The notes beneath the pieces are model-generated. The model saw only the letters and a program-made list of their open reading frames with translations, was not told the DNA's origin and ran no database searches. From the NCBI GenBank assembly GCA_020847985.1, contig JADLBC010000003.1, positions 124,001 through 188,000 on the forward strand: a stretch of 64,000 nucleotides of DNA, given 5' to 3'. This DNA is from Dehalococcoidia bacterium. GTDB lineage: Bacteria; Chloroflexota; Dehalococcoidia; Tepidiformales; Tepidiformaceae. Of this stretch, positions 47,230-55,465 are shown in pieces. A program made the position numbers and the translations under genes. Numbering within the stretch: position 1 is the stretch's first letter; every line of letters starts with the position of its first letter.

Positions 47230-47958
47230 TTACCGCGCCAGTGCCGGGTCGGCCACCCCCGCCTCAGCGAAGCCGGCCGCCCGCAGCAGGCACGAATCGC
47301 ACGTCCCGCAGGGCACGGCGCCCCCCGCGTAGCAGCTCCAGGTGAGGTGCAACGGCGCCCCGAGCGCGACCCCGTGGGCCACGATCTCCGCCTTCGACAT
47401 GCGAATGATGGGCGCTTCGATGCCGATGCCCACGCCGTAGGCGCTGCCGAGCTTGCTCCCCAGCCGCAGCACCCTCTCCAGCGCCTCGTAGAATTCCGGC
47501 CGGCAATCCGGGTAGCCCGAGTAGTCGATCGCGTTCGCGCCCACGAAGACGGCCGCGTGCAGGCTCGCGGGCTCGATACCCTCCTCCTCGATGCGCGCCA
47601 GCATCCAGCTCTCCAGGGCGGCCGCCGCCGCGGTCACGAAGAACGTGTTCCGCAGCGGCACGTAGGTCACCGGGATTGTCTCCGCCATCGCTTCCGGGGC
47701 GCGCCCCGAAGGCACCGCATGGGCCTCGCTCGTGAGCGCCGAATGCGCCGCCAGGCCGCCGTAGAAGGCCGCATCGGCGACGTGCAGGGGCACGCCCAGG
47801 GCCGCCGCCACGGCCTTCGCGGAATCGATCTCGCGCGCGTGGCGCTGCCCGTAGCCGATGCAGAGGCCGCGCACCTCCCAGCCCTCGCGCAGCGCGTGCG
47901 CCGCCACCGTGGTCGAATCCAGCCCCCCCGACATCAGGACGAGCGCGTGCTTGCTCAT
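47230..47958 (-). CDS. queC: 7-cyano-7-deazaguanine synthase
   Basis: A 242-residue enzyme making preQ0 for queuosine or other deazapurines. The PP-loop is VLMSGGLDSTTVAAHAL near residues 7-23, IGYGQRHAREIDSA follows, VPLRNTFFVTAAAA near 119-132 and the zinc site CYAGGAVPCGTCDSC near 211-225 are diagnostic. queD, queE and queF are absent from the window. It has its own leaderless -10 and faces the DinB gene. Confidence 0.95.
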   Translation of the reverse strand: MSKHALVLMSGGLDSTTVAAHALREGWEVRGLCIGYGQRHAREIDSAKAVAAALGVPLHVADAAFYGGLAAHSALTSEAHAVPSGRAPEAMAETIPVTYVPLRNTFFVTAAAAALESWMLARIEEEGIEPASLHAAVFVGANAIDYSGYPDCRPEFYEALERVLRLGSKLGSAYGVGIGIEAPIIRMSKAEIVAHGVALGAPLHLTWSCYAGGAVPCGTCDSCLLRAAGFAEAGVADPALAR

Positions 47959-47964
47959 GGCCAG

Positions 47965-47970
47965 AGTGTA
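47965..47970 (-). promoter_or_regulatory. -10 box TACACT, leaderless queC
   Basis: On the minus strand TACACT is followed by six bases (CTGGCC) and ATG 47958. Confidence 0.6.
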
Positions 47971-48037
47971 GCCGTGTCGAAGCCAACGTTGCGCCAGCGA
48001 ATTCCGCCCCTTTCTTCCACACACGCCGCCCGCGCGG

Positions 48038-48043
48038 GACACT
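48038..48043 (+). promoter_or_regulatory. -10-like GACACT, probable leaderless acyltransferase gene
   Basis: GACACT ends 6 nt before ATG 48050, keeping the local spacing although the first T is replaced by G. Confidence 0.4.
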
Positions 48044-48049
48044 GGCCCC

Positions 48050-48580
48050 ATGCTTGGTGATGCCCTGCGGACCTGGTGGCTGCGGCGCGCGTACGCTCGC
48101 GAGGGCATCGAGGCGGCCGTCCTCGCCCTCGGCACCGCCCGCGATGGCCACGCCGCCATCCTTCGCGCCTTCGGCGGCCACATCGCCCCGGGCGCGGCCA
48201 TCGCCGGCCCCCTGCACGTGGTCAACGCCGCGACCTCCTTCGCGAACCTCACCATCGGCGCGCACGCCGTCCTTGGTCCCGAAACGCACATCGACCTCAC
48301 GGACGTGGTCAGCATCGGCCCCGGCGCGGTGATCGAGCCCCGCGCCGCCCTGCTCACGAGCGCGCACGCCGCCGGCCTTCGCCCCGGCGCCCGCGGCGAT
48401 GGGCCGGTGCGCATCGGCGCGGGCGCCCGCATCGGTACCGGCGCCACCATCCTGCCCGGCATCACCATCGGCGAAGGCGCCGTCATCGACCCGCACGCGC
48501 TCGTCGGTGCCGATGTCCCCGCGGGCGCGCGTTTCGCCTGGCACGAAGCCGCCGACCTCGCCCTGGTGCGGGCCCGATGA
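48050..48580 (+). CDS. Hexapeptide-repeat (left-handed beta-helix) acyltransferase-like protein
   Basis: A 176-residue protein with many [LIV]-G-x-x-x-x repeats (GGHIAPGAAIAGPLHVVNA, LTIGAHAVLGPETHIDLTDVVSIGPGAVIEPRA, VRIGAGARIGTGATILPGITIGEGAVIDPHALVGADVPAG by pattern). This is the coiled fold of serine or sugar O-acetyltransferases. HAAGL near residue 107 may supply the catalytic His. It is coupled to the next gene by a 4-nt overlap, so it probably modifies a surface glycan. Confidence 0.82.
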   Translation: MLGDALRTWWLRRAYAREGIEAAVLALGTARDGHAAILRAFGGHIAPGAAIAGPLHVVNAATSFANLTIGAHAVLGPETHIDLTDVVSIGPGAVIEPRAALLTSAHAAGLRPGARGDGPVRIGAGARIGTGATILPGITIGEGAVIDPHALVGADVPAGARFAWHEAADLALVRAR

Positions 48581-49560
48581 CGGCCGCGCCGCCCGCCGCG
48601 CCCGCCCCCGGCCGGCAGCGCAGACGGCGGCGGCCGCGCGTCCTCATCCTCGGGCTGCCCTACTTCGGCTCGATGCTCGCGCGCCTCCTGGGCGAACGCG
48701 GGTGGGAGGCGCGCTTCGCCCACCACCCGGGCCGCGACCCCCTCGGCTGGGCGCGGCTTCTCCCCGCCGTCCTCCGCGCCGACGTCATCTACCTGATCTC
48801 CAGCCGCCTCGACCGCTACAGCCCGCAGGCGCTGCTCATCCGCCTGCGCCGCCGCCCTGTCGTCATCCACTGGGTCGGGACCGATGTCCTCATTGCCCTC
48901 GATGAGCACGCCCTCGGCCGCGCCTCGAAGGTGGCCGCCCGCCGCGCCGTGCACTGGGTCGATGCCCCCTGGCTCGCGGACGAACTCGGCACCATGGGCA
49001 TCGCCGCCGAGCACGTGCAGCTGCCGGTCGAGGGGCTTTCCCAGCAGGCGCCGCCCCTGCCCGCGCGCTTCACCGTGCTCCTCTACCTCCCCGTCGACGC
49101 CTTCGACCGCGAAGTCTTCGACATGGAGACGCTCCTCCGCCTGCCCGCGGCCTTTCCCGAGGCGCGCTTCATCCTCATCCCCTCGCCCGCCGCAACCCTT
49201 CCCGGCCCCCTCCCCCCGAACGTGGAGACGCCCGGCTGGGTGAAGGACATGGACGCCCTCTGGCGCGACGTGACCGTACAGGTGCGCCTCACCAGCCACG
49301 ACGGCACCTCGTTCATGGTCCTCGAAGCGCTCTCGCGCGGCCGCTACTCGATCTGGACCTACCCCCTCGATGGCGGCATCGCCGCCCGCGGCTACGACGC
49401 CGTGCACGCCGCCCTCGTCCGCCTCGAACGCGAACACGCCGCCGGCCGCCTTGGCCTCAACCAGCCCGGCATGGCCCACGCCCGCGCCGCCTTCGATCCC
49501 GCGCGCGCCATCACCAACCTCGACCGGGGGTTGCGCGCTGTCGCGCGCAGAGGCCGGTAG
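48577..49560 (+). CDS. Glycosyltransferase-like protein (GT-B fold)
   Basis: A 327-residue protein. After a basic N-terminus, VLILGLPYFGSMLARLLGERGWEARF begins a Rossmann-like lobe, VVIHWVGTDVLIALDEH near residues 88-104 resembles GT-B enzymes, and TSHDGTSFMVLEALSRGRYSIWTYPLDG near 246-273 matches the donor-binding E-x7-E-like region of GT4 enzymes. No signal peptide. Co-translation with the hexapeptide acyltransferase suggests glycan synthesis or decoration. Confidence 0.75.
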   Translation: MTAAPPAAPAPGRQRRRRRPRVLILGLPYFGSMLARLLGERGWEARFAHHPGRDPLGWARLLPAVLRADVIYLISSRLDRYSPQALLIRLRRRPVVIHWVGTDVLIALDEHALGRASKVAARRAVHWVDAPWLADELGTMGIAAEHVQLPVEGLSQQAPPLPARFTVLLYLPVDAFDREVFDMETLLRLPAAFPEARFILIPSPAATLPGPLPPNVETPGWVKDMDALWRDVTVQVRLTSHDGTSFMVLEALSRGRYSIWTYPLDGGIAARGYDAVHAALVRLEREHAAGRLGLNQPGMAHARAAFDPARAITNLDRGLRAVARRGR

Positions 49561-49735
49561 TTCCCGGTTCCCGGTTCCCGGTTCCCAGTTCCCGGTTCCC
49601 AGTTCCCAGTTCCCAGTTCCCAGGGGCTACCCCGCGGGGAGCCTGCTCCCCGTGGGGTAGCCCCCGTCCTCATTCCTCATTCCTCATTCCTCGCCCGCTC
49701 CCTTTTCTCCTTCCTCTTTCCTCTTATCTCTCCAA
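49561..49735. repeat. Composite repeat: heptamers, palindrome, TCATTCC heptamers, pyrimidine tract
   Basis: About nine TTCCC(A/G)G heptamers (49560-49622) lead into a 42-nt palindrome (49623-49664; stem of 20 pairs including one G-U). Three TCATTCC heptamers follow (about 49669-49690), then a pyrimidine-rich tract to about 49728. The tract overlaps the stop of the convergent methyltransferase gene. This is the composite element in inverted orientation. Confidence 0.88.
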
Positions 49736-50401
49736 CACCATCAGCGCGTGCCCCGCCGACCCCCGTTCGTACATCGCGACGAGGGAGGCGAGGTGGTCGA
49801 GCTGGCGGAGGTAACCGCGCGTGCCGTAGCGCGCCTCGAAGTGCGGGCGGCGGGCGACCAGCTCCGCCTCGCAGCGGCGCCACGTGGCCAGTGCCTCCAG
49901 CGAAAGCGGCCGGTGCGAGGCGAGCCGCCAGCCGTACTCGGCCCACTCCTCCAGGAACGCCTCCAGCCCGCCGCGGCCGTCGGCGGGGGCTTCGCAACCC
50001 AGGCAGAGGGTCGCGCCGGTGGCCCGTGCCACGCGGCTCAGCTCGCGCGGGAAGATGCTGCTCTCCAGGCACCAGACACTCGCGAAGGTGCCATCGGCGA
50101 AAGGCAGGCGGCGGGCGTCCGCCGTCACCCAGTCCACCGCGCGCCCTCCCTCCAGCGCCCGCCCCGCCGCGAGAAAGTCCGGCACGACATCGAGCGCCAC
50201 GGCGCGCGCGCCGCGGGCCGCCGCCGCCCGCGCCGCCGCTCCCACGAATGCCCCCGCGTCGAGCATCGCCGCCCCCGGGGCGAGCCGGGCGCGTTCCAGC
50301 AGCCATTGCGTCGCCTCCGCACCGCCCACGTGGTTGTGTTCGCCCAGGAGGTCGACCCACCAGGCGGGATAGGCATCGGCGAGAGCAGCGAGCGGGTCCA
50401 G
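49724..50401 (-). CDS. SAM-dependent methyltransferase, apparent CTG start
   Basis: A 225-residue protein if translated from CTG 50401, which has GGAGG 7 nt upstream. The N-terminal stretch DAYPAWWVDLLGEHNHVGGAEATQWLLERA resembles the conserved start of sarcosine/glycine-type methyltransferases, and no ATG, GTG or TTG lies before it; GTG 50329 would remove it. Motif I is AMLDAGAFVGAAARA near residues 44-58, VALDVVPDF follows, then ADARRLPFADGTFASVWCLES. The substrate is unknown. A divergent promoter shared with the XRE gene lies upstream. Confidence 0.75.
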   Translation of the reverse strand: MDPLAALADAYPAWWVDLLGEHNHVGGAEATQWLLERARLAPGAAMLDAGAFVGAAARAAAARGARAVALDVVPDFLAAGRALEGGRAVDWVTADARRLPFADGTFASVWCLESSIFPRELSRVARATGATLCLGCEAPADGRGGLEAFLEEWAEYGWRLASHRPLSLEALATWRRCEAELVARRPHFEARYGTRGYLRQLDHLASLVAMYERGSAGHALMVLER

Positions 50402-50454
50402 GGCGGCGCCTCCGGTCGTATCCTCGATTCCTACACGCGCCGCCGCCTTCGTGC

Positions 50455-50475
50455 TAGCCTACACGGAACCGTGTA
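50455..50475. promoter_or_regulatory. Overlapping divergent -10 boxes with perfect palindromic operator
   Basis: TAGCCT (50455-50460, plus) and TAGGCT (50461-50456, minus) form back-to-back -10 boxes. TACACGGAACCGTGTA (50460-50475) is a perfect 7-bp inverted repeat with an AA centre, covering the plus-strand transcription start. It lies 13 nt before the XRE gene and is its probable autoregulatory operator. Confidence 0.7.
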
Positions 50476-50488
50476 ACCGGGAGGCGCC

Positions 50489-50710
50489 GTGGCCGAGGAT
50501 CTCAGTGCCGGGGATGTTGCCGCCCTGCGCGCCCGCCTGGGCCTTTCGCAGGCCGCCTTCGCCGCCGCGCTCGGCGTCCGCCAGCAGACGGTGAGCGAAT
50601 GGGAGACGGGCCGCTACCGCCCCCGCGGCGCGAGCGTGCGCATGCTCCGCATCCTCGCCGAACGCGCCGAGCCGTACGACCGGGGCCATCCCCGGGAGCC
50701 CCTCGCGTGA
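50489..50710 (+). CDS. XRE-family helix-turn-helix regulator
   Basis: A 73-residue single-domain regulator starting at GTG 50489 after GGGAGGCG. LRARLGLSQAAFAAALGVRQQTVSEWETGRYRPRG near residues 13-47 is the Cro/CI-type HTH. It is translationally coupled to the DUF2851 gene (GTGA overlap). It likely binds the palindrome just upstream and so controls itself, DUF2851 and the divergent methyltransferase. Confidence 0.88.
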   Translation: MAEDLSAGDVAALRARLGLSQAAFAAALGVRQQTVSEWETGRYRPRGASVRMLRILAERAEPYDRGHPREPLA

Positions 50711-51818
50711 CGGCCCGCGCCGCCCCCGCGGCCATCCTCGATGCCAACGAAGCCGCCCTCGCCGCGCGCTGGGCCGCGGGCGAACGCCGCCCCCTCCGCC
50801 TTGAAGATGGCCGCGCCCTGCGCGTCATCTTCCCCGGCGTGCCCGGTGGCGCCGCCGGCCCCGATTACACCGGCGCCGTCCTCGATGCCGGCGGCGACAT
50901 CCTCCGCGGCGATGTCGAACTCCACCTCCGCGCCAGCGGCTGGGCCGCGCACGGCCACGCGGCCGACCGGGCCTACGCCCGCGTGGTCCTCCACGCTGTC
51001 GCCCACAACGACACGGGCGCCCTCGTCACGCATCACGCCAGTGGCCGCGCATCCCCGTGGTGGTGCTCCCCGCGCCGGCCGGGCAGGGCGCCTTTCCGCC
51101 GCCGTTCACGCCGCCCTGCGCGCTGCGCACCGCCCACGGCGAAGCGCCGAGCGCCGTGCTCACCCGCCTCGGCCTGCGCCGCCTGCGGATAAAAGCCGCC
51201 CGCGTCCAGCCGATCGTGGCCGCGAACGGGCCGGCCCAGGCCCTCCACCAACTCGGCCTCGAAGTGCTCGGCGGGAGCGCGAACCGCGTGCCGTTCGCCG
51301 CGCTCTCCCGCCGCCTCCCCCTGGCCGCCCTCCTCGAACGCGCAGCGGGGATGCCGGACCGCGCGCTCGCCCTCACCGCCGCGCTCAAGGGCGAAGCCGC
51401 CGCCCTCGTCCTCCAGCGCGCGGGGCTGCGCCCGATGGCCGCGCCCGGCCGCCGCCTCGAGGCCGCGGGCGCGCTCTGGGCCCGTCTCTGGCCTGGCCCC
51501 GAGCCGTGCTGGCCCGCCGCCCTCACCCCCACGAGCGGCATCGCCGCGCTGCGCGTCACCGGCGTGGGCCGCGCCGCTGCGATCGAATTCGCCACCAATG
51601 CCATCCTCCCCACCGCGCTCGCGGCCGGTCTCTGGTCCGAAGCGGAGGCCGCCGCCGCGCTCGCCGCCCTTCCCTCGCCCGGCACCTACGGCCGCCTCCG
51701 CCGCCTCGAAGGCTGGCTCGCCCACCCCTTCGCCACCGCCGCCGCCCTCCAGGGCGGCCTCCTCCTCCACACCGATTACTGCACGCGCGGCGCCTGCGGC
51801 CGCTGCCCCTTCTCCTGA
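50707..51818 (+). pseudogene. DUF2851-family gene with a frameshift
   Basis: Two frames together give one DUF2851 protein of about 370 residues. From GTG 50707 the first reads AAPAAILDANEAALAARWAAG, VIFPGVPGGAAGPDYTGAVLD, GDVELHLRASGWAAHGH and VVLHAVAHNDTGALVTHHASGR. Near 51045-51050 the homology moves to another frame: IPVVVLPAPAGQGAF, LGLRRLRIKAAR, and so on, ending HTDYCTRGACGRCPFS. A single-base change explains it; sequencing error or programmed shifting are the other options. The family often binds or processes nucleic acid by prediction only; its function is unknown. Confidence 0.75.
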
Positions 51819-51821
51819 GGG

Positions 51822-51989
51822 AGTAGAGAAACGAGAAAAGAGGAAGGAGAGAAGGGGCTCGAGGCTCGAGGTTCGAGGCCCGAGGCGGGGGCTACCCCAC
51901 GGGGAGCCTGCTCCCCGTGGGGTAGCCCCTGGATACTGGGAACCGGGAACTGGGAACTCACTCAGCACTCAGCACTCAGCACTCACTTG
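51822..51989. repeat. Complete composite repeat element
   Basis: In order: a purine tract (51825-51855), three to four CGAGG(C/T)T heptamers (51858-51885), a perfect 42-nt palindrome (51888-51929), three GGGAAC(C/T) heptamers (about 51936-51958) and three CAGCACT heptamers (about 51962-51984). This is the most complete copy and defines the module order. Confidence 0.9.
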
Positions 51990-52027
51990 GTGTACGGTTT
52001 GCCACTACCGCGGAGGGCTGTGCCTCG

Positions 52028-54067
52028 ATGGCGACGGATGGGCAAGGTGGCAGTGGACCGGTGATGGATGCGCGCGGACGCGTCAGCCGCATCCGCGTCG
52101 AACTCCCGCACGCCGGCCTTGTCCCCGGCAGCGAAAGTGGCCGCCTCGAGGCCACCACCTACGCCGAGCGCCGCACCGGCCTTCGCGGCAAGTACCTGGC
52201 CGTCCGCGACCGCCTCCTCGGCACGAGCATGTCCAACGCCCGCCTGCACGAGGAGCGCCTGAGCAAGAAGGTCGCGCTCGCCATCTTCTCCTCCGACGCC
52301 CTCTCCTCCACGGCCTACGCCACGCAGGAGATCCTCCTCATCCTCGTGCTCGCCGGCTCCGGGGCGATGACGCACAGCCTCCCCATCTCGGCCGCGATCG
52401 TCCTCCTGCTCGGCATCGTCGTCGTCTCCTACCGCCAGGTCATTCGCGCCTACCCGGCCGGCGGCGGCGCCTATACGGTGGCCCACGAGAACCTGGGCGT
52501 GGCGCCCGGCCTGCTCGCCGCCAGTGCGCTCCTCATCGACTACGTGCTCACCGTCGCCGTCTCCATCGCCGCCTGCGTGGAGGCGATCGTTTCCGCCTTC
52601 GAAGGTGTCCACAGCCTCGCCGTGCCGCTCGCCACGGCCCTCGTCCTGCTCATCGCCCTGGGCAACCTGCGCGGCATCCGCGAATCCGGCACCGCCTTCT
52701 CGATCCCGACCTACGGCTTCATCTTCATCCTCGGCGGCACCCTCATCGCCGGCACCGTGAAGGTCCTCCTCGGCGACGACCCGAACATCTTCGCCGCCGG
52801 GCCGGTCGAACGGGATGTCCACATCGAAGCGAGCCTGACCTGGTTCCTGGTCCTCCGCGCCTTCGCCCAGGGGTGTACGGCGCTCACGGGCGTGGAGGCG
52901 ATTTCGAACGGCGTCTCCGCCTTCAAGCCCCCCGAATCGCGCAACGCCGGCACGACGATGGTGGCGATGGCCCTCATCCTCGGCGCCCTCTTCCTCGGCA
53001 CCACCCTCCTCGCCCGCCATTTCGGCATCGTCTACGTCCACGGCGACAAAGAGACGGTGATGTCGCAGATCGGCGAGCAGGTCTTCGGCCGCAACGTCCT
53101 CTACTACACCCTCCAGTTCTTCACCGCCGGCATCCTCTTCCTCGCCGCGAACACCGCCTACAACGGCTTCCCCATGCTCGGCGCCATCCTCGCGCGCGAT
53201 GGCTACATGCCCCGCGTCTTCCACCAGCGCGGCAACCGCCTCGTCTTTAGCTACGGCATCCTCGCCCTCACCGGCTTCTCCGTCCTCCTCCTCGTCGCCT
53301 TCAACGCCAGCACCACGCGCCTCATCCCGCTCTACGCCCTGGGCGTCTTCCTCGGCTTCACCATCGCCCAGGCCGGCATGGTGCGGCGCTGGATCACCCA
53401 CAAGGACGAAGGCTGGCGCCGCGCCGCGATCATCAACGCCTTCGGCTGCGCCGCCACCTTCGTCGTCATGATCATCATCCTCGTCACGAAGTTCATGGAT
53501 GGCGGCTGGATGGTCGTCGTCCTCCTCCCCATCCTCACCATGGCCCTCCTCGGCATCGGGCGCTTCTACACCCGCCTGCGCCGCACCCTCTACGTCGCGC
53601 CCGATGCCGTGCTCGATATCCGCCCCCACGGCGATTCGCCCGAGCCCGCGCTGGTGCCCGTCGAGGATGTGAACCTGGCCACCGTCATGGCCCTCAGTCG
53701 CGCCTGCGAGGTCTATCGCGATGTCACCGCCGTGCACGTCGCCTTCGATCCCGATGCCCCCTCCGAGGTCGAACGCCGCTGGCGCAGCCAGTTCCCCGGC
53801 ATCCCCCTGGTCGTCATCGATAGCCCCTTCCGCACCGTCGCCGACCCCATCGCCGTCTACGTCCAGGAGCGCCTGCGCCAGCCCCCGCACGAGATCGTGG
53901 TCATCGTGCCCGTGATCGAAGGGCAGGGATGGTACGCCCGCCCCCTTGTGAACCAGAGCCTGAAGCGGCTGCAGACGATGCTCGCCACCCGGCGCCACGT
54001 GCGCGTCGAGCAGTTCCCCTTCCAGCCCGGCTCGCTCCGCCGCCCGAAGCCCGAGAAGGTGGGATAG
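52028..54067 (+). CDS. KimA-like APC-superfamily potassium transporter
   Basis: A 679-residue protein with a hydrophilic N-terminus of about 80 residues, about twelve membrane segments and a cytosolic C-terminal domain of about 170 residues. KKVALAIFSSDALSSTAYATQEILLIL near residues 79-105 is the KimA/YdaO signature, and YPAGGGAYTVAHENLG the next. The C-terminus (MALSRACEVYRDVTAVHVAFDPD, PPHEIVVIVPV) is USP-like, the region where c-di-AMP binds B. subtilis KimA. High-affinity K+:H+ symport is the likely role. No c-di-AMP riboswitch was recognised upstream; composite repeats are there instead. Confidence 0.82.
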   Translation: MATDGQGGSGPVMDARGRVSRIRVELPHAGLVPGSESGRLEATTYAERRTGLRGKYLAVRDRLLGTSMSNARLHEERLSKKVALAIFSSDALSSTAYATQEILLILVLAGSGAMTHSLPISAAIVLLLGIVVVSYRQVIRAYPAGGGAYTVAHENLGVAPGLLAASALLIDYVLTVAVSIAACVEAIVSAFEGVHSLAVPLATALVLLIALGNLRGIRESGTAFSIPTYGFIFILGGTLIAGTVKVLLGDDPNIFAAGPVERDVHIEASLTWFLVLRAFAQGCTALTGVEAISNGVSAFKPPESRNAGTTMVAMALILGALFLGTTLLARHFGIVYVHGDKETVMSQIGEQVFGRNVLYYTLQFFTAGILFLAANTAYNGFPMLGAILARDGYMPRVFHQRGNRLVFSYGILALTGFSVLLLVAFNASTTRLIPLYALGVFLGFTIAQAGMVRRWITHKDEGWRRAAIINAFGCAATFVVMIIILVTKFMDGGWMVVVLLPILTMALLGIGRFYTRLRRTLYVAPDAVLDIRPHGDSPEPALVPVEDVNLATVMALSRACEVYRDVTAVHVAFDPDAPSEVERRWRSQFPGIPLVVIDSPFRTVADPIAVYVQERLRQPPHEIVVIVPVIEGQGWYARPLVNQSLKRLQTMLATRRHVRVEQFPFQPGSLRRPKPEKVG

Positions 54068-54073
54068 CGAAGT

Positions 54074-54574
54074 TCAGGCCGGCAGCCGCCGCTCGATCCG
54101 CGCCGCCTCGTCGATGATGTGGCGGTAGCGGCCGAGGATGGCGCGTTCCGCCGCCGTGATCGCCGCGCGCTCCGCCGGGCCGATTGCGCCCGCCGCCGTC
54201 AGCGCCTCCAGCTCCTCGCGGTCCTCCTCGACGATCTCCCCCGAGGGCAGCACCCACCAGTCGAGCACGAGGTCGCGGTACTCCACCGTCCCGGGCGCCA
54301 GCCGCACCTCCGTGGCCGCGTCGAAGCGGTGCGCGATGGGCGCGCCATCCGGCCCCCGCAGCCGGTAGAGCGTGTACGGCCGCCGCTCCCAGAAGTAGCC
54401 GTCCGAGAACGACCCCGCGGGCACCGGTACGGGCGTCGCGAACGCCCCCGCGCCCGCCGGCAGCGGGAAGCGCACGACGACCAACCCCGGCGCCCGCAGC
54501 GCGAGCGTGCAAGCGTACTCCCGCCAGCTCCCGTCCGGCTTCCGCTTCCGCTCGATCACCGGCGATCCCACCAC
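54074..54574 (-). CDS. DUF402-family protein
   Basis: About 166 residues from GTG 54574; in-frame GTGs at 54571, 54559 and further upstream are alternatives and no ribosome site decides. The pattern VIERKRKPDGSWREYACTLAL, LVVVRFPLPAG, FSDGYFWERRPYTLYRLRGPDG and YRDLVLDWWVLPSGEIVEEDREELEAL, ending in a helical region, matches the DUF402/YgaC-type beta-barrel, some members of which are nucleoside di/triphosphate phosphatases. WWVLPSGEIVEEDREELE carries the acidic residues expected for metal binding. It shares its upstream region with the divergent crotonase gene. Confidence 0.65.
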   Translation of the reverse strand: MVGSPVIERKRKPDGSWREYACTLALRAPGLVVVRFPLPAGAGAFATPVPVPAGSFSDGYFWERRPYTLYRLRGPDGAPIAHRFDAATEVRLAPGTVEYRDLVLDWWVLPSGEIVEEDREELEALTAAGAIGPAERAAITAAERAILGRYRHIIDEAARIERRLPA

Positions 54575-54641
54575 CGCAGTCGCGCCCGTTCCCGTCGCGG
54601 GCGTATGCTCTGGCTCCACTATCGATTCCCCCGGAGGCCGG

Positions 54642-55418
54642 ATGCAGTTCGAGACCATTCTGTACGAGAAGCAGGGCCAGGTCGCGGTCCTCACCATCAA
54701 CCGCGAAAAGGCCATGAACTCGATCAACGGGCAGACCTCCGCGGAGATGCAGCAGGCCTGGGCCGACTTCCGCGATGACCGCGACCTGCGCGTCGCCATC
54801 CTCACCGGCATCGGCGAAAAGTCCTTCTCCACCGGCATGGACCTCGTCGCCACGGCCTCGGGCGAAAACCAGTTCTCCGGCGCCGCCGCTCCCTTCGGCG
54901 GCTTCACCAAGCGCATGCCGATCTACAAGCCGATCATCGCCGCAATCAACGGCTACTGCCTGGCCGGCGGCCTCGAACTTGCCCTCGCCTGCGACATCCG
55001 CATCGCCGTGCCCGAGGCCCGCTTCGGCCTGCCCGAGGTGCGCTGGGCGATCATGCCCGGGGCCGGCGGCACGCAGCGGCTGCCCCGCGCCATCCCCCAG
55101 GCCTGGGCGAACTACCTCATCCTCACGGGCGAGCAGATGGACGCCGAGACCGCCTTCCGCCTCGGCCTCATCTCCCACATCGTCCCCCGCGAGGATCTGA
55201 TGGACCGCGCCCTCCAGATCGCGAACCTCATCTGCGAACGCGGCCCGCTGGCGGTGAAAACGGCCAAGGAAGCCATCCTCCGCGGCCAGGACATGCCCCT
55301 CGACCACGGCCTCGCCTACGAAGACGTGCTCCTTTCGCGCCTCATGACCACCGACGACGCGAAGGAAGGCCCCAAAGCCTTCGCCGAAAAGCGCAAGCCC
55401 GAGTACCACGGGCGGTGA
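54642..55418 (+). CDS. Enoyl-CoA hydratase
   Basis: A 258-residue crotonase of standard length, ATG 54642 after GGAGG. LTINREKAMNSINGQ near residues 18-32, GEKSFSTGMDL near 58-68, INGYCLAGGLELALACDIRIAVPEARFGLPEVRWAIMPGAGGTQRLPR by position near 103-150 contain both usual catalytic positions, the Glu of GLELAL and of LPEVRW, so true hydratase activity is expected. AFAEKRKPEYHGR ends the protein as in FadB-type hydratases. A TATGCT -10 lies at about 54604. It is followed by a lipoprotein gene whose frame overlaps the stop. Confidence 0.9.
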   Translation: MQFETILYEKQGQVAVLTINREKAMNSINGQTSAEMQQAWADFRDDRDLRVAILTGIGEKSFSTGMDLVATASGENQFSGAAAPFGGFTKRMPIYKPIIAAINGYCLAGGLELALACDIRIAVPEARFGLPEVRWAIMPGAGGTQRLPRAIPQAWANYLILTGEQMDAETAFRLGLISHIVPREDLMDRALQIANLICERGPLAVKTAKEAILRGQDMPLDHGLAYEDVLLSRLMTTDDAKEGPKAFAEKRKPEYHGR

Positions 55419-55465
55419 CCGGCGCGGGCGGCCCGTCCCCCCGCGGGACGGGCACGGCCCGCGCG

